Assembly (NCBI GenBank): GCA_963726755.1 | Contig: CAVSDB010000003.1 | Location: forward strand, 992,001 to 1,056,000 | Source: DATKIY01 sp963726755 | Lineage (GTDB): Bacteria > Actinomycetota > Actinomycetes > JAHEKZ01 | Reading direction: 5' to 3' | Length of the DNA stretch: 64,000 nucleotides | Shown here: piece after piece, positions 1-13,084 of the stretch | Position numbering within the stretch: position 1 is the first letter of the stretch | How the letters are laid out: every line of letters starts with the position of its first letter | The notes under the pieces: generated by a model | Databases searched by the model: none | Told to the model about the DNA's origin: nothing | What the model saw: the letters and a program-made list of their open reading frames with translations, nothing else | Position numbers and translations under genes: made by a program

Positions 1-3000
1 GTCGTGGAACCACTCGCCCAGGTCGGGCGATCGCAGGTGACCGAGATGCTGGCGGTGTTGTTGCAGGTCCAACCACCGTTGGACGCGTTGACCGAGACGA
101 ACGTAACGCCCGGGGGCAACGCGTCGGTCACGCTGACGCTGTCAGCGCTCGACGGTCCGTTGTTAGCGACGTCGAGGTCGTAACTGATGGTGCCGCCGGA
201 ACTAACTGCAGCTGGTCCGGTCTTGACGACCGAGAGGTCTGCGGACGGGAAGATATCGGTGTCGACCGAGTCGTCGTTGTTGGTCGAATCGGGGTCCGGT
301 GTGGTCGCGGTGATGTCGACGTCGTTGGTGATGGTGCCGGTCGCAACCGGAGCGGTGACCACGATGGTGAATACCGTGCTCGAGCCGGCCGGCCAACTGA
401 CTCGGTCGCAGTTGACTGAAATGTTCCCGTTGTTCGTGCAGGTCCAACCGAAGGTCGACGCATTCACTGAGACGAACGTAACGCCTGCGGGCAGCGTGTC
501 GGTGATCGAGGCGTTCGCCGCACTCGACGGTCCGTTGTTGGTGGCAGTCACCTGGTAGGTGATTGAGCCACCGGCGCCCGCAGTAGCCGGCCCAGTCTTG
601 GTGACCGAGAGGTCAGCCGATCCGGTGACCGTGGTGTCGACGGAGTCGTCGTTGTTGGACGGGTCGGGGTCTGAGGTCGTCCCATCGATGTTCGCAGCGT
701 TGGTCAGCGTGCCCGGCTGGTTCGGCGCCGTGACCACGATGGTGATTGTCGTGGTCGAACCGGTAGCCCAGGTTGCGCGGTCGCAGGTGACCGAGATGCT
801 GGCGTTGTTGTTGCACGTCCAGCCACCGTTGGAGGGATTGACCGAGACGAAGGTGACGCCTGCGGGGAGCGTGTCGGTGACCGTTGACGTTGGTGGCGTC
901 CGACGGACCGTTGTTCGCGACGTCGAGGTCGTAGCTGATGGTGCCGCCGGCAGTGACGGTGGCCGGTCCGCTCTTGTCGACCGAGAGGTCAGCCGATCCG
1001 AGCACATCGGTGTCCACGCTGTCGTCGTTGTTGGTGGGGTCTGGATCCGGCGTGGTGCTACCGATGCCAGCAGCATTCGTCACCGTCGTGGGCTGGTTCG
1101 GCGCGGTGACGACGATGGTGATCGTGGTGCTGGACCCAGCAGCCCAGGTGGCGCGGTCGCAAGTGACAGTGATGTTGCCGAAGTTGTTGCAGGTCCAGCC
1201 ACCGTTGCTCGGCGTGGCCGAGACGAACGTGACACCGGGCGGCAGGGTGTCGGTGACGCTGACGTTGGTGGCGTCCGACGCGCCGGCGTTGGCGACGTCG
1301 AGGTCGTAGCTGATGGTGCCGCCAGCGGTGACGGTGGCCGGCCCGCTCTTGGTGAGCGAAAGGTCCGCCGAGGCGCCGACGTCGGTGTCCACGCTGTCGT
1401 CGTTGTTGGTGGGGTCAGGGTCGGACGTCGTTGCATCGATGTTGGCGTTGTTGGTGATCGTCGCCTGGCTGAGTTGGTGCAGTAACGACGATGGTGATGG
1501 TTGTCGCCGATCCGGCGGCCCAGGTGGCGCGGTCGCAGGTGACCGAGATGCTGGCGTTGTTGTTGCAGGTCCAGCCGCCGTTGCTCGGGTTGACCGAGAC
1601 GAACGAGACACCGGCGGGCAGCGTGTCGGTGACGCTGACATTCTGCGCCGTCGACGGACCGGTGTTCGCGACGTCGAGGTCGTAACTGATGGTCCCCCCG
1701 GCAGTAACTGTGGCCGGCCCGCTCTTGGTGACCGAGAGGTCAGCCGAGCCCGTGACGGTGGTGCTAACCGAGTCGTCGTTGTTCGTCGGAGTCAGGGTCG
1801 GCCGTTGTGGAGTCAATGTCGGCGTTGTTCGTCAGAGTGGTCGGCTGGTTAGGTGCCGTGACAACGATGGTGAACGTGGTTGCGGAACCGGACGTCCACA
1901 GAGCGCGGTCACACGTGACGGAGATGCTGGCGTTGTTGGTACAGGTCCAGCCACCGTTGGATGCGTTGACCGAGACGAAGGTGACACCGGCCGGCAGCGC
2001 GTCCGACACCGAGACCGTTGCAGCGTCCGAGGGGCCGGTGTTCGCGACGTCGAGGTCGTAGCTGATGTTGCCGCCAGCTGTGACGGTCGCTGGTCCGCTC
2101 TTGGTCAGTGAGAGGTCCGCACTGCCACCGACGATGGTGTCAACATTGTCGTCGTTGTTGGTCAGGTCCGGGTCGGGCGTGGTTCCGGTGATGTTGGCGA
2201 CGTTGTCGAGAGTCGCTGGTTGGCTCGGTGCGGTGACGACGATGGTGATGGTTGTGGTGGATCCCGCGGCCCAGGTGGCGCGGTCGCAGGTGACCGAGAT
2301 GCTGGCGTTGTTGTTGCAGGTCCAACCACCGTTGCTCGGGTTAACCGAGACGAACGTGACCCCGGTCGGGAGGGTGTCGGTGACGCTGACGTTCTGCGCG
2401 GTTGACGGTCCAAGGTTGGCGACATCGAGGTCGTAGCTGATGCTGCCGCCGGCCGTCACATTCGCTGGACCACTCTTGTCCAGCGAGAGGTCGGCGGACG
2501 CCGTGACATTGGTGTCGACGCTGTCGTCGTTGTTCGTTGGGTCGGGGTCGGCGGTCGTGGAGTCAATGTTGGCGTTGTTAGTGAGGGTGCCCGGCTGGTT
2601 TGGCGCGGTCACGACAACGGTGATGGTGGTGGTCGAGCCGGCTGCCCAGGTGGCCCGGTTGCAGGTGACCGAGATGCTGGCGTTGTTGTTGCAGGTCCAG
2701 CCGCCGTTGGACGGTGTGACTGATACGTAGGTCACGCCAGCGGGAAGGGTGTCGGTCACGACCACGTTCGTTGCGTTGGACGGTCCGTTGTTCGCGACGT
2801 TGAGGTCGTAGCTGATAGTTCCAGCGGCAGTCACCGTCGCTGGCCCAGCCTTGGTCACGCGACAGGTCGGACGAGGGGGTGACGTTCGTGTTGACGCTGT
2901 CGTTGTCGTTTGTCGGGTCTGAGTCCGGCGTGGTCGTCGACGACGTTCGCACTGTTGGTGAGTGTTGTCGGCTGGTTTGGTGCAGTGACGACGATGGTGA

Positions 3001-6000
3001 ACGTCGTGCTCGAGCCGGTGTTCCAGGTGGCGCGGGTGCAGGTGACCGAGATGCTCGCGTTGTTGTTGCAGGTCCAGCCACCGTTGTTCGGCGTGACCGA
3101 GACGAAGGTGACACCGGTCGGCAGCGCGTCAGTGACCGAGACGTTCGCGGCGTTCGGAAGGACCGTTGTTGTCGACGGCGAGTTGGTAGCTGATGGTTCC
3201 GGCGGCAGCCACGGTGGCCGGCCCGGACTTGTCCATCGAGAGGTCGGTAAGAGCGTTGACGTTGGTGACGACCGAGTCCGAGTTGTTCGTGGGGTCGCTG
3301 TCGGCCGTGGTGGTGACCACCGATGCGTTGTTAGTCAGTGTGGTGGCCTGGTTGGGGGCCGTGACCACGATGGTGAACGTCGTGCTCGAGCCGGAGTTCC
3401 AGGTGGCCCTCGTGCAGGTGACCGAGATGCTCGCGTTGTTGTTGCACGTCCAACCACCGTTGGACGCGTTCACCGAGACGAACGTGACGCCTGGGGGGAG
3501 CGTGTCGGTGACGTTGACGTTGCTCGCGTTCGATGGCCCGCTATTCGCGACGGCGAGTTGGTAGCTGATGTTGCCGGCGGCGTTCACCGTTGCCGGGCCG
3601 GTCTTGTCGAGCGACAGGTCAGCAACAGCGGTGACTGTGGTGTCGACCGAATCAGAGTTATTGGTGAGGTCGGGGTCGGCCGTCGTCGAGGCGATCGAAG
3701 CGGTGTTCGTCATCGTCGTCGCCTGGTTCGGAGCCGTGACGACAACGGTAATGGTGGTCGATGAACCGGTAGCCCAGGTGGCGCGCGTACAGGTGACCGA
3801 GATGCTCGCGTTGTTGTTGCACGTCCAACCACCGTTAGACGGTGTGACCGACACGTAGGTGACGCCAGCGGGCAGCGTGTCGGTGACAGTGACGTTGCTG
3901 GCGTCCGACGGACCAAGGTTCGCCACATCGAGTTGGTACGAAACCGTCCCCCCAGCTGCCGCCGTTGCCGGACCGGACTTCGTCACCGACAGATCGGCCG
4001 AGGCGTTCACGTCGGTGGTCGCCGAGGCGCTGTTGTTGGTCGGGTCTGGGTCCGACGTGGTCGACGCGATCGCGACGGTGTTCGTGAGCGTGGTCGCCTG
4101 GGCTGGGGCGGTCACGATGATCGTGAACGTCGTGCTCGACCCGGTGTTCCAGGTGGCGCGCGTACAGGTCACCGAGATGCTCAGGTTGTTGCTGCAGCCC
4201 CAGCCACCGTTGGACGGTGTCACCGACACGAAGCTGACACCGGCAGGCAGCGTGTCGGTGACGCTGACGTTGCTGGCGTTCGATGGGCCGAGGTTGGTGG
4301 CGACAACGGTGTAGCTGATGTTGCCGGCAGCGGTCACCGTAGCCGGGCCGACCTTGGTGATCGCCAGGTCAGCAACTGGCGTCACGGTCGTATTTACCGA
4401 GTCGGTGTTGTTGCCCGGGACTGGGTCCGCGGTGGTCGCGCCGATGGTGGCGCTGTTCGTCAGTGTGGCGCCTTGGGCCGGGGCGTTAACCACGATGGTG
4501 AGCGTGGTCGTCGACCCGGTCGCCCAGGTGGCGCGGGTGCAGGTCACTGAGATGCTCAGGTTGTTGCTGCAACTCCAGCCACCGTTGGACGGCGTCACCG
4601 ACACGAAGCTGACACCGGCAGGCAAAGTGTCGGTCACGTTCACGTTGCTGGCATCCGACGGACCGGCGTTGTGAACGGTCACGTTGTACGAGATCGAGCC
4701 GTTGGCGTTCACCGTGGCCGGACCAGTCTTGGTCAACGTCAGGTCGGCGAGCGCCGTGACGTTGGTTGTGACTGTGTCGGTCTGATCGCTTGGGTCTGGG
4801 TCTGGGGTCGGACTACTGATCGTGGCCGAGTTCGTCAGGGTCGTCGCTTGGTTCGGCGCAGTGACCACAACCGTGATCGTGGTACTGCTCCCCGCGGCCC
4901 AGGTTGGACGCGTACAGGTGACCGAGATGCTCGCATTGTTCGTGCAGGTCCAGCCGCCGTTGGACGGCGTGACCGACACGAACGTAACGCCTGGAGGGAG
5001 CGTGTCGGTGACGGTTACGTTGTTCGCGTCCGACGGTCCGACGTTGCTGACGTTGAGGTTGTACGAGATGGCGCCGGCAGCGTTGACAGTGGCTGGGCCG
5101 GTCTTGTCCATTTCAAGATCGGCCGAGGCATTCACCGTTGTTGTTGCGCTGGATGTGTTGTTGACCGGAACTGGATCAGTCGTGGTCGAGCCGATGGTCA
5201 CCGAGTTCGTCAGCGAGGTGGGCTGATTCGGTGCGGTCACGACGACGGTGATGGTGGTGCTAGATCCGGTTGCCCACGTTGCTCGGGTGCAGTTAACCGA
5301 GGTGTTGCCGGTGTTGCTGCAACTCCAGCCGCCGTTTGACGGTGTCACCGACACGAACGTCACGCCGGCCGGCAGGGTGTCGGCGACGTTGACGTTGCTC
5401 GCATCGGACGGTCCGAGGTTGCTGACGTTGAGGCTGTACGAGATTGTGCCCGCGGCGTTGACTGCGGCTGGACCAGTCTTGACGACCGATAGGTCGGCGA
5501 GCGGGGTCACGGTGGTGTTGACGCTGGCGCTGTTGTTGCCCGGCACCGGGTCGACCGTGGTCGTGGTTGCGGTGGCGGTGTTAGTGATCGTCCCACCCTG
5601 GTTCGGAGCAGTAACCACGATCGTGAAGGTCGTGCTTGAGCCGACGTTCCAGTTCGGGCGTGTGCAACTGACCGAAGCGTTGCCCGCGTTAGTACAGGTC
5701 CAGCCGCCGTTGCTTGGCGTGGTCGACCCGAACGTCACACCGGGGGGCAGGTTGTCGCTGATGACGACGTTGGACGCGTTCGACGGTCCGTTGTTCGTCG
5801 CGGTCACCGTGTACGTGAGTGATCCTGCGGCGTTGACCGTAGCCGGCCCAGACTTGGTGATGGCCAGGTCGGCCTGTGGGATCACGTTGGTGTTGACGGT
5901 GTCGCTGTTGTTACCCGGCGTCGGATCGGCAGTCGTGCCACCGATCGTGGCACCGTTGGTCAGCGTCGCCCCTTGCGCGGGAGCGGTAACTACGACGGTG

Positions 6001-9000
6001 ATGGTGGTGCTCGCCCCGGTGTTCCACGCAGGGCGAGTACAGGTGACCGAGATGCTCGCGTTGTTGTTGCACGTCCAGCCACCGTTGCTTGGGGTGACCG
6101 AGACGAACGTGACGCCCGCTGGGAGCGTGTCAGTGACAGTTATGTTCGCGGAGTCGGACGGACCGTTGTTCGCGACGTCAAGCGTGTAGGTGACGGTGCC
6201 GTTGGCATTGACGTTAGCTGGCCCCGACTTGTCTACCGACAAGTCAGCCGAGGCGATGACGTTGGTGGTGGCGGACGCTGCGTTGTTCGCGGAGTTCGGG
6301 TCAGCGGTTGTCGTAGCGATCGTCACAGTGTTCGAGATCGTGGTCGCTTGCGCAGGAGCAGTGACGACGATGGTGATGGTTGTGCTCGCCCCGGTGGCCC
6401 AGGTGGCGCGGGTGCACGACACCGAGACGTTGCCGGTGTTGTTACAGGTCCAACCTCCGTTGCTCGGGCTTACCGAGACGAACGTGACGCCCGCTGGCAA
6501 CGTGTCAGTGACAGTGACGTTGGCGGCGTCGGAGGGGCCGTTGTTGGCCACTACGAGTGTGTAGGTAAGCGCGCCGCCCGCCGTGACGTTGGCCGGACCG
6601 GCCTTCGTGACCGCCAGGTCGGCCGAGGCGGTGACGTTGGTGTTTGCGATCGAGGTGTTGTTCCCCATGTTCGGGTCCGGCGTGGTGCTGCTGATCGCCG
6701 CGGTGTTGGTCAACGTGGTGGCTTGTGCAGGTGCGGTCACTACAACGGTGAAGTCGGTCGACGATCCGGTCGCCCACGTTGCGCGAGTACAGGTGATCGA
6801 GATGCTGGCGTTGTTATTGCACGTCCAGCCACCGTTGCTCGGCGTCACCGATCCAAATGTGACGCCGGCCGGCAACGTGTCGAGCAGCGAGACGTTAGCT
6901 GCGTCAGATGGTCCGAGGTTCTGGGCAGTGACTGTGTAGGTGACGGTGCCACCCGCCGTGACGTTGGCCGGACCAGTCTTGGTCACCGCCAAGTTCGCCG
7001 AGGCGGTGACTGTGGTGTTCGCGATAGCGGTGTTGTTGCCGGAGACTGGGTCGGCAGTCGTAGAGGCCACCGATGCCGTGTTCGTCATCGTGGTCGGCTG
7101 GCCTGGCGCAGTGACGACGATGGTGAAAGCCGTTGACGATCCAGTGTTCCAGGCCGCGCGGGTACACGACACCGAGACGTTGCCAGTGTTGTTGCATGTC
7201 CAGCCACCGTTGCTCGGGCTGACCGAGACGAACGTGACGCCGGCGGGGAGCGTGTCCGTCACGCTGACATTGGCCGCGTCGGACGGACCGAGGTTCTGTG
7301 CCGTGACGGTGTACGTGACGTTGTTGCCTGCGACGACCGTTGCCGGCCCGGTCTTGGTAACGGCCAGATCGGCAGACGGGGTGACGTTCGTCGTCGCGTT
7401 CGCCGAGTTGTTTCCGGCGACTGGGTCAGAGGTTGTGGTGCTGATGGCCGCTGTGTTGGTGATCGTGGCGCCCTGGGCCGGTGCGGTGACCACGATCGTG
7501 AAGTTGGTCGACGAGCCGGTGGCCCAGGTGGCGCGAGTACAGGTGACCGAGATGCTGGCGTTGTTGTTACATGTCCAGCCGCCGTTGCTCGGCGTCGCCG
7601 ACACGAACGTGACGCCGGCTGGCAAGGTGTCCAACAGCGACACGTTCGCTGCGTCCGATGGACCGAGGTTGCTGGCCGAGACGGTGTAACTGATGTTGCC
7701 GCCCGCTACGACTGTCGCTGGTCCGACCTTGGTCACCGCGAGGTCCGCCGAAGCCGTGACCGTCGTGTTCGCTGACGATGAGTTGTTGCCGGCGACCGGG
7801 TCGGGGGTGGTCGTGCTGATCGAGGAGTTGTTGGTCAGGGTCGTTGCTTGTGCTGGCGCCGTGACCACGATGGTGAAGTTGGTCGACGATCCGGTCGCCC
7901 AAGTGGCACGAGTACAGGTCACCGAGACGTTGCCGGCGTTGTTACACGTCCAGCCACCGTTGCTTGGTGTCACCGAACCGAAGGTCACGCCTGCGGGCAG
8001 CGTGTCAGTGACCGTTACGTTCGCGGCATCTGACGGACCCAGGTTCTGCGTGGCGAGGGTGTAGCTGACTGAGCCGCCCGCGACGACCGTGGCCGGTCCG
8101 GACTTGACGACCGCCAGGTTGGCCGAGGCCGTGACCGTGGTGCTGGCGTTCGCGGTGTTGTTGGCGGCGTTCGGGATCCGACGTCGTCGAGGTCACTGCT
8201 GCGTTGTTGGTCAGCGTGGTCGGTTGCCCGGGGGCGGTGACCACGATCGTGAAGACGGTTGACGATGCGGCGGCCCAAGTTGCGCGAGTACAGGTGACCG
8301 AGATGTTCGCGTTGTTGCTGCACGCCCAACCACCGTTGCTCGGCGTCACCGACACGAACGTGACGCCCGCTGGCAACGTATCGACGACCGAGACAGTCGC
8401 TGCGGTGGACGGACCGTTGTTCGCTGCGGTCACGGTGTAGGTGACGTTGTTGCCTGCGACGACGGTCGCAGGTCCGGTCTTGGTTACCGAAAGGTCGGCG
8501 GAGGCTGTGACGTTGGTGTTGACGGAGTCGCTGTTGTTGCCGGGGGTCGGGTCGGTGGTCGCTGAGCCGATGGTGGCGGCGTTCGTCAGCGTCGCAGTGT
8601 TGGACGGTGCGGTGACCACGATGGTGAACGTCGTCGCACTTGCCGGTGTTCCAGGTCGCCCGAGTACAAGTCACCGAGACGTTGCCAGCGTTGTTACAGG
8701 TCCACCCACCGTTCGATGGCGTGACCGATACGAAAGTGACTCCAGCCGGGAGGGTGTCAGTCATGTTGACGGTGGCGGCATCGGATGGACCGACGTTGGC
8801 GACGTCGACGGTGTAACTGACGTTGCCGTTCGCGAGGACCGACACCGGGCCGTTCTTGTCGAGCGTGAGGTCAGCAACGCCGGTGACGGTGGTGTTGAAG
8901 GTCGCCGTGTTGTTGGCCGGGTTCTGGTCGGGGGTCACGGCGGTGACGGCGGCGGTGTTCGTCATCGTGCCCGCCTGGGCCTGCGCCGTGATGTTCACCG

Positions 9001-9250
9001 TGATGGCTGGAGCTGCTCCCACTACCTGGGTCGGCCTGGTACACGTCACCGAGGTGTTCGCGATGTTGGTACACGTCCACCCGGTACCGCTGGCGGATAC
9101 GAAGGTGACCCCGGCGGGCAGGGTGTCGGTGACCGACACGGTGTTCGCGGTCGATGGACCAGCGTTCGAGACGTTGAGGGTGTAGGCGACAGCACCGGTG
9201 GCGGCCACGGTGGCTGGTCCGGTCTTGGTGATCGAGAGGTCGGCGCACTC
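1..9250 (-). repeat. 25 tandem ~375-bp DUF11-encoding repeats
   Basis: The segment coding for the conserved SNGGWTC motif recurs about every 372-380 bp, near 70, 440, 820, 1190, 1565, 1945, 2320 and on up to 8700, with a divergent copy near 9070 that has GTGWTC instead. That makes 25 units of about 125 residues. The units near 3.1-8.6 kb are the most alike. Such long near-identical arrays are prone to misassembly, so the copy number is what the sequence shows, not necessarily the genomic number. Confidence 0.85.
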
Positions 9251-10771
9251 GGCGCCACCGCTGACGCCGGGGATGGATCCTGGGGCCAAGGTCGCGGTCT
9301 GACCGATCGTGCCGTCGGCCGAGCCGTACGCGAGGTTGCCGGTGGTGGTGATGCCGTGAACGCCGGCAGTTACCGTGCTCGCGGTCGGCGCGCTTGAGGT
9401 AAAGATCCAGCCACCGCCACCGCCACCGCCGGGACCGTGTTGGTTGGCAGCGCCGGCCTGTGTGGCCCAGGCGTCGCCACCGCGGCCACCGTTGGCCGAA
9501 AGCGTGGCACCGGCGATCGAGCCGCTGGGTGAGGTCAGGCTGACCGTGCCTCCGGCGCCACCACCTCCGCCACCGTCCTGGGGGGTGGTGTTGTTGGCCG
9601 CGGCGCCGTTGGCGGAGATAGTGCCAGCGCCAGCGACCGCTCCTGCGCGGATCAGCGCGATGCCGCCACCGTTACCGCCGGCGGCATTGGGGTTGTTCGA
9701 GTTATTGGTGCTTCCGGCGCCACCGCCACCGCCGAGGAAGACGCGAGCTCCCGCAGTCGGGAGCGAGACGCCGCCGTAGCCACCGCGGGCGAGGTTGCTC
9801 GACCAGGTGTTGCCGCCGATGCCGCCGGCTCCACCGTTACCGCCACCGCCACCACCGGAGTTCTCGTCGTTCGCGGTCGGGTGGCCGTCGCTGCCGCCAC
9901 CGCCAGCGTTGGCTGGGGCCCCTCGGGCCGCGTCGCCTCCGGGGTAGCCGTTGCCCGCTGTGGTCCCCAGCGGGGTGCCGCCGATGCCCTCACCCTTGTT
10001 GCCGTTGGCGTTGAGGACGGCGCTGGTCACGACGTCGGTGTTCGCCAGTCCGGCGGCGCCACCCTTCTGCATGCCGGGTGCGCCGCGGAAGCCGAGGCCG
10101 TTCAGGCTGACGGTTCCACCGAGCGTCAGCGTCGACGTCGTGTCGACCGCGAGGACACCACCGACCGAACCGTTCCAAGCGAACGCGGTGAGAGTGTTGC
10201 TCGTCGTCGCTGTCGTGTACTGCGGGACGCGGATGACTTGGAAAGTGCGTTGTCCGGCCGTCGCGGTTGCCGCCGCAGATCGGTACGTGTTGACCAGTCC
10301 TGCGCCGGTTCCCAAACCGGAGATGCTGACAGCGCCAGCGGTGACCGCCGAGGTCGCGCGAACGTACTCGTAGAGACCGGCGCTGTTGAGTGCGGTGTAG
10401 CCGGAAGCAGGTACCGCTGCCGCGCCGCCGTGTCCGTACGAGTTGGTGTTTGTGAAGTCGAAGTCCGCGTCTTGCATTTGCATGACGAGCAACATGTCGC
10501 CGCTGGCAATCGCAGTTGCCGCACCCGACGATGCGCCGACATTGATGCTCGTTGCTCCGGCATTTGCAGTTCCGACACCGGGGTAATAAGTGTTGACGAT
10601 TCCCGTCAACGTGCCACCTGCGCCTGAGCCACCTGGCGTTGCACAAAGTCCGGCGGCGAGTGCGTCGAGCGGCGTGAGCGACAACATTCCTGCAACAGCG
10701 AGAACCGCCGTCGAGGCGGCGGTGAAACCTGCGATGAGGCGCGATGGACCTCGTCGCCTACGCCATCGCAT
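1..10771 (-). CDS. Giant secreted DUF11-repeat surface protein (partial, frameshifted)
   Basis: At least 3,580 residues, running off the left edge. Residues 1-40 form a signal peptide: an Arg-rich start (MRWRRRRG), a hydrophobic core and an Ala-rich cleavage site before GLCATPGG. The start follows an AGAAGGGG ribosome-binding site. About residues 41-500 form a Gly/Ala/Asn-rich head with many poly-Gly runs, resembling a repetitive beta-structured adhesin head. The rest is a string of Ig-like DUF11 (TIGR01451-type) domains, each with the pattern ADLxxTKxGPA, GPSDAxNVxVTDTLPAGVTF and SNGGWTC. Such proteins are typically cell-envelope or extracellular adhesins; that role is inferred. Roughly nine single-base indels (for example near 8640, 8175, 3160, 2935, 2860, 1790, 1470 and 880) break the frame while motifs continue in the next frame, so I read it as one gene with sequencing errors. 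The C-terminal anchor lies outside the window. Confidence 0.85.
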
Positions 10772-10931
10772 TTGGGTTCCCCTTCTCGGACTGGACGAAA
10801 GCCTATGGGGATGGTCAGGATGCGCAGAGTGACCCCGCCGACCCCCATAAATGTTTCGGCAGATTCTCAGTTGCGCAAAAGGTCTAATGACAGGTAATTG
10901 GGTCGGTTGCGTTACTGCGCGTAATCGGCAG

Positions 10932-10955
10932 ACGGCCCCGAAATATCGGGGTCGT
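10932..10955 (-). terminator. Hairpin downstream of the amine oxidase gene
   Basis: A 10-bp stem (arms 10932-10941 and 10946-10955, one G-T pair) with an AATA loop lies just after the minus-strand amine oxidase. It has no long T-tract, so it may be a weak or factor-assisted terminator. Confidence 0.45.
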
Positions 10956-11028
10956 CGTGCTCAGATCGGGCCTTCTGGGACCAACCTCAAGCACTCGCGA
11001 AACCCCAAGGGTGATCGCGCTCTGTAAC

Positions 11029-12310
11029 CTAAGGTGAAGGTTGAGCCTTGCGCAGCCGGGCGATTCGCCGCGCCGCATGCGGCTCCTGAAACGAGGGCAC
11101 CCTCGAACCAACCAGCGTCACGTTCGGCGAAGTCTGACGTGGCAAACGCAAGTCGTGCGGTAGGCGAAAAGTTGTCAGCGCGAAGCAACGCGGGATCGTC
11201 TGCTGGAGTGTTCACCCACGTGCCAAGTGAGTGCGGATCTGCGATCCAATCGTGCGACGTGAACGCGAGAAGTTCAGCGTCTGGATAGAACGCGTTCAGT
11301 GCACGCTCGACGTGCTTGTGGTCCGCAGCATCGAAGCCGTCGATCGGCCAACCGAAGGCGATAACGAGCGATGCGTCGTCAACGGTTCGGTCGCCGTAAA
11401 GCCAGTTAAGTCCGTCGCCGAGTCCGTACGCGAGACTGTGTTCGGGAACCCCGCGCGCGAGCATCCACACCTTCATTGCTTTGCCAGCGCTGCTACCGAA
11501 AGCTTGCTGTGTTCGTTCGCGAAGTGGTGGGCTGAAGGTGATGCCCGGCAGCGTGTTCACCGGTACCGCAATGACGGCGGCGTCGCCGCTGAACTCACCT
11601 CGGTCGGTGTGCACGGTGACCGACTCTTCGGTCTCGCTTACTCGCGTCACGGTTGTGTCCAGATGTAGCTCGATACCGGGTGTCGCCGCGAGAGCCTCGG
11701 CGAGCGCGGACCAACCTGGGTCGGGAGAGTATGCGAGGTAGGCGGCGTCTCCGATCATCCCCTCGCCGACGATGGCACCTAGTACGCCCTCGACACAGCC
11801 TTCACTGGGGATCCCGCCACCGGTGACCGACCACCACCCATAGACCAGGTCCGCGATCTCGGCTTCGTACTTCTCGGTTCGTAGGTACTCGTCAAGTGAC
11901 ATCGACCAACGAGGGTCGTCCAAGCCGTCGGCCAACGCGTGCGCGTCGTCCTGCAGTTGCTGCCACTGCTGAACGCATCGGGGATCGTCCGAGGGAAAGG
12001 CTTCGTCCAACCGGAGCTGACCGGCAGTCCGCCAGCGCGTGTGTTGGATGGGTGCGAAGGTGCGGCGGCTCATGCCGTAGCGGTCAAGTTCGCTGGCTAC
12101 CTCCGGCTGGTGCGGGGTGAACCATGAGCCCCCGAGTTCTATCGGCAGATCAGTCCCCGGGAAGGTGGACGACCAGCCGCGTCCGCCTACCCGACTGCGA
12201 CCTTCGAGTACTTGGACGCGCGCACCGCCGTCGGCCAGGTCTCGTGCGGCGCGAAGCCCAGCGAGCCCAGCCCCGACAACGATGACGTCGAAGCGCTCGG
12301 GATTCGGCAT
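11029..12310 (-). CDS. Flavin-containing amine oxidase (monoamine oxidase family)
   Basis: FAD-dependent oxidoreductase of the amine oxidase/NAD(P)-binding Rossmann superfamily, expected to oxidise an amine to an imine with release of H2O2; the substrate is unknown. The N-terminus has the dinucleotide-binding motif VIVVGAGLAGLRAARDLAD followed by the GG-doublet motif EGRSRVGGRGWS. The C-terminal FAD motif is GWFEGALVSG. A one-base slip near 11085 hides the natural end: in the shifted frame the protein ends HAARRIARLRKAQPSP with a TAG at 11031-11029, which fits the family; the unshifted frame runs on to 10961 with unrelated sequence. There is no signal peptide, so it is cytosolic, unlike the second amine oxidase at 13.1-14.8 kb. 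Only three bases separate it from the upstream TMEM175-like gene, suggesting co-transcription. Confidence 0.85.
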
Positions 12311-12313
12311 GTC

Positions 12314-12883
12314 CTAGATATACCGTATTAACATACGGAAATCAACGAAAGTGCCGCAACGTCCTGCTCCGAGCGACGGCGTTGGTCTCACTCGGCAGGC
12401 AGATTTCCGAATTCCTCGCTGCAACCCGGCGAGAGAACATTTGACGGCCACCGCCGGGGCGTGCGGCTCGCACGCGTCGGTCAGGAGATTGCGATGTCGG
12501 CTGAGGTACCACCACATGCAGGCAAAGACGGTGGCGGACAACAACATCACGACGGCGTAGGTAAAGGTCGCCCATCGCGCGTTGCTGCCGCCGTCCTTGA
12601 TGTACTCGGCCACCAGAGCGGTCGGGAATGGGATGAACGCCACGACGCCCAGCAGTGCCAGATTCAAGAACAGGAATTGACGATCCACCCGGGCGACGCG
12701 GTCCAAGGTGGCGTGGTGGTTGACCCACAGCACGCCGATCACGGTGAAACTCACGACGTAACCGGCGTACGACGGTATGAGTTCCTGCAGCGCATCGAGC
12801 AGCCGGCCCGGGCCAACAACGGGTACGCCGACCTCAATCACCAACAGGGTGGCCGCAATGGCGAAGACGCCGTCGCTGAACAT
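12314..12883 (-). CDS. TMEM175-like (DUF1211) potassium channel, possibly incomplete
   Basis: The N-terminus carries the DUF1211/TMEM175 signature FSDGVFAIAATLLVIE, the first pore-lining helix of bacterial TMEM175 K+ channels. Three more hydrophobic helices follow: the segment with VVSFTVIGVLWVNHH, then FLFLNLALLGVVAFIPFP and FTYAVVMLLSATVFACMWWY. The usual fifth and sixth helices are not recognisable. After RHRNLLTDACEPHAP the sequence becomes basic and non-family, so either a frameshift or a real truncation has removed the end. The usual few residues before FSDG are also missing after the ATG; the open frame continues upstream through SARTEMFSDG, so a non-ATG start further upstream is likely. 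The function of bacterial members is known only as K+ conductance; any link to the neighbouring oxidases is speculation. Confidence 0.7.
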   Translation of the reverse strand: MFSDGVFAIAATLLVIEVGVPVVGPGRLLDALQELIPSYAGYVVSFTVIGVLWVNHHATLDRVARVDRQFLFLNLALLGVVAFIPFPTALVAEYIKDGGSNARWATFTYAVVMLLSATVFACMWWYLSRHRNLLTDACEPHAPAVAVKCSLAGLQRGIRKSACRVRPTPSLGAGRCGTFVDFRMLIRYI

Positions 12884-12952
12884 CTCCGTACGAGCGCTAC
12901 TGCTTAGCGAGGCTCCCTCGTCAGCCGGCCAGAGGGGAGGGGCCGGACATGG

Positions 12953-12992
12953 AAGGCCCCGCTGCCGACGGGGGTTGCAGCAGCGGGGCCTT
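12953..12992 (-). terminator. Strong hairpin terminator of the egt/amine oxidase operon
   Basis: Perfect 13-bp GC-rich inverted repeat (arms 12953-12965 and 12980-12992) lying about 90 bp after the stop of the Tat-lipoprotein amine oxidase. It separates the egtABCD-amine oxidase run from the TMEM175-like gene downstream. Confidence 0.7.
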
Positions 12993-13084
12993 GGTCAGGC
13001 TAGCCCAGCGCGCTGTGAATTTCGCGGTTCCGCCAACAATTCACTTTCGGCGTCCCGGTCAGGAAATGTTCCGGACGCGCCGGG

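Noticed and set aside
187..8440. Long plus-strand open frames with repeated Val/Thr/Ala-rich text opposite the adhesin
   Set aside because: They are antisense shadows of the DUF11 repeats, kept open by the GC-biased codon pattern, with no start sites or family features.
1..9250. CRISPR or tandem non-coding repeat array
   Set aside because: Period of 375 bp encodes DUF11 domains; no short repeats with unique spacers occur anywhere in the window.
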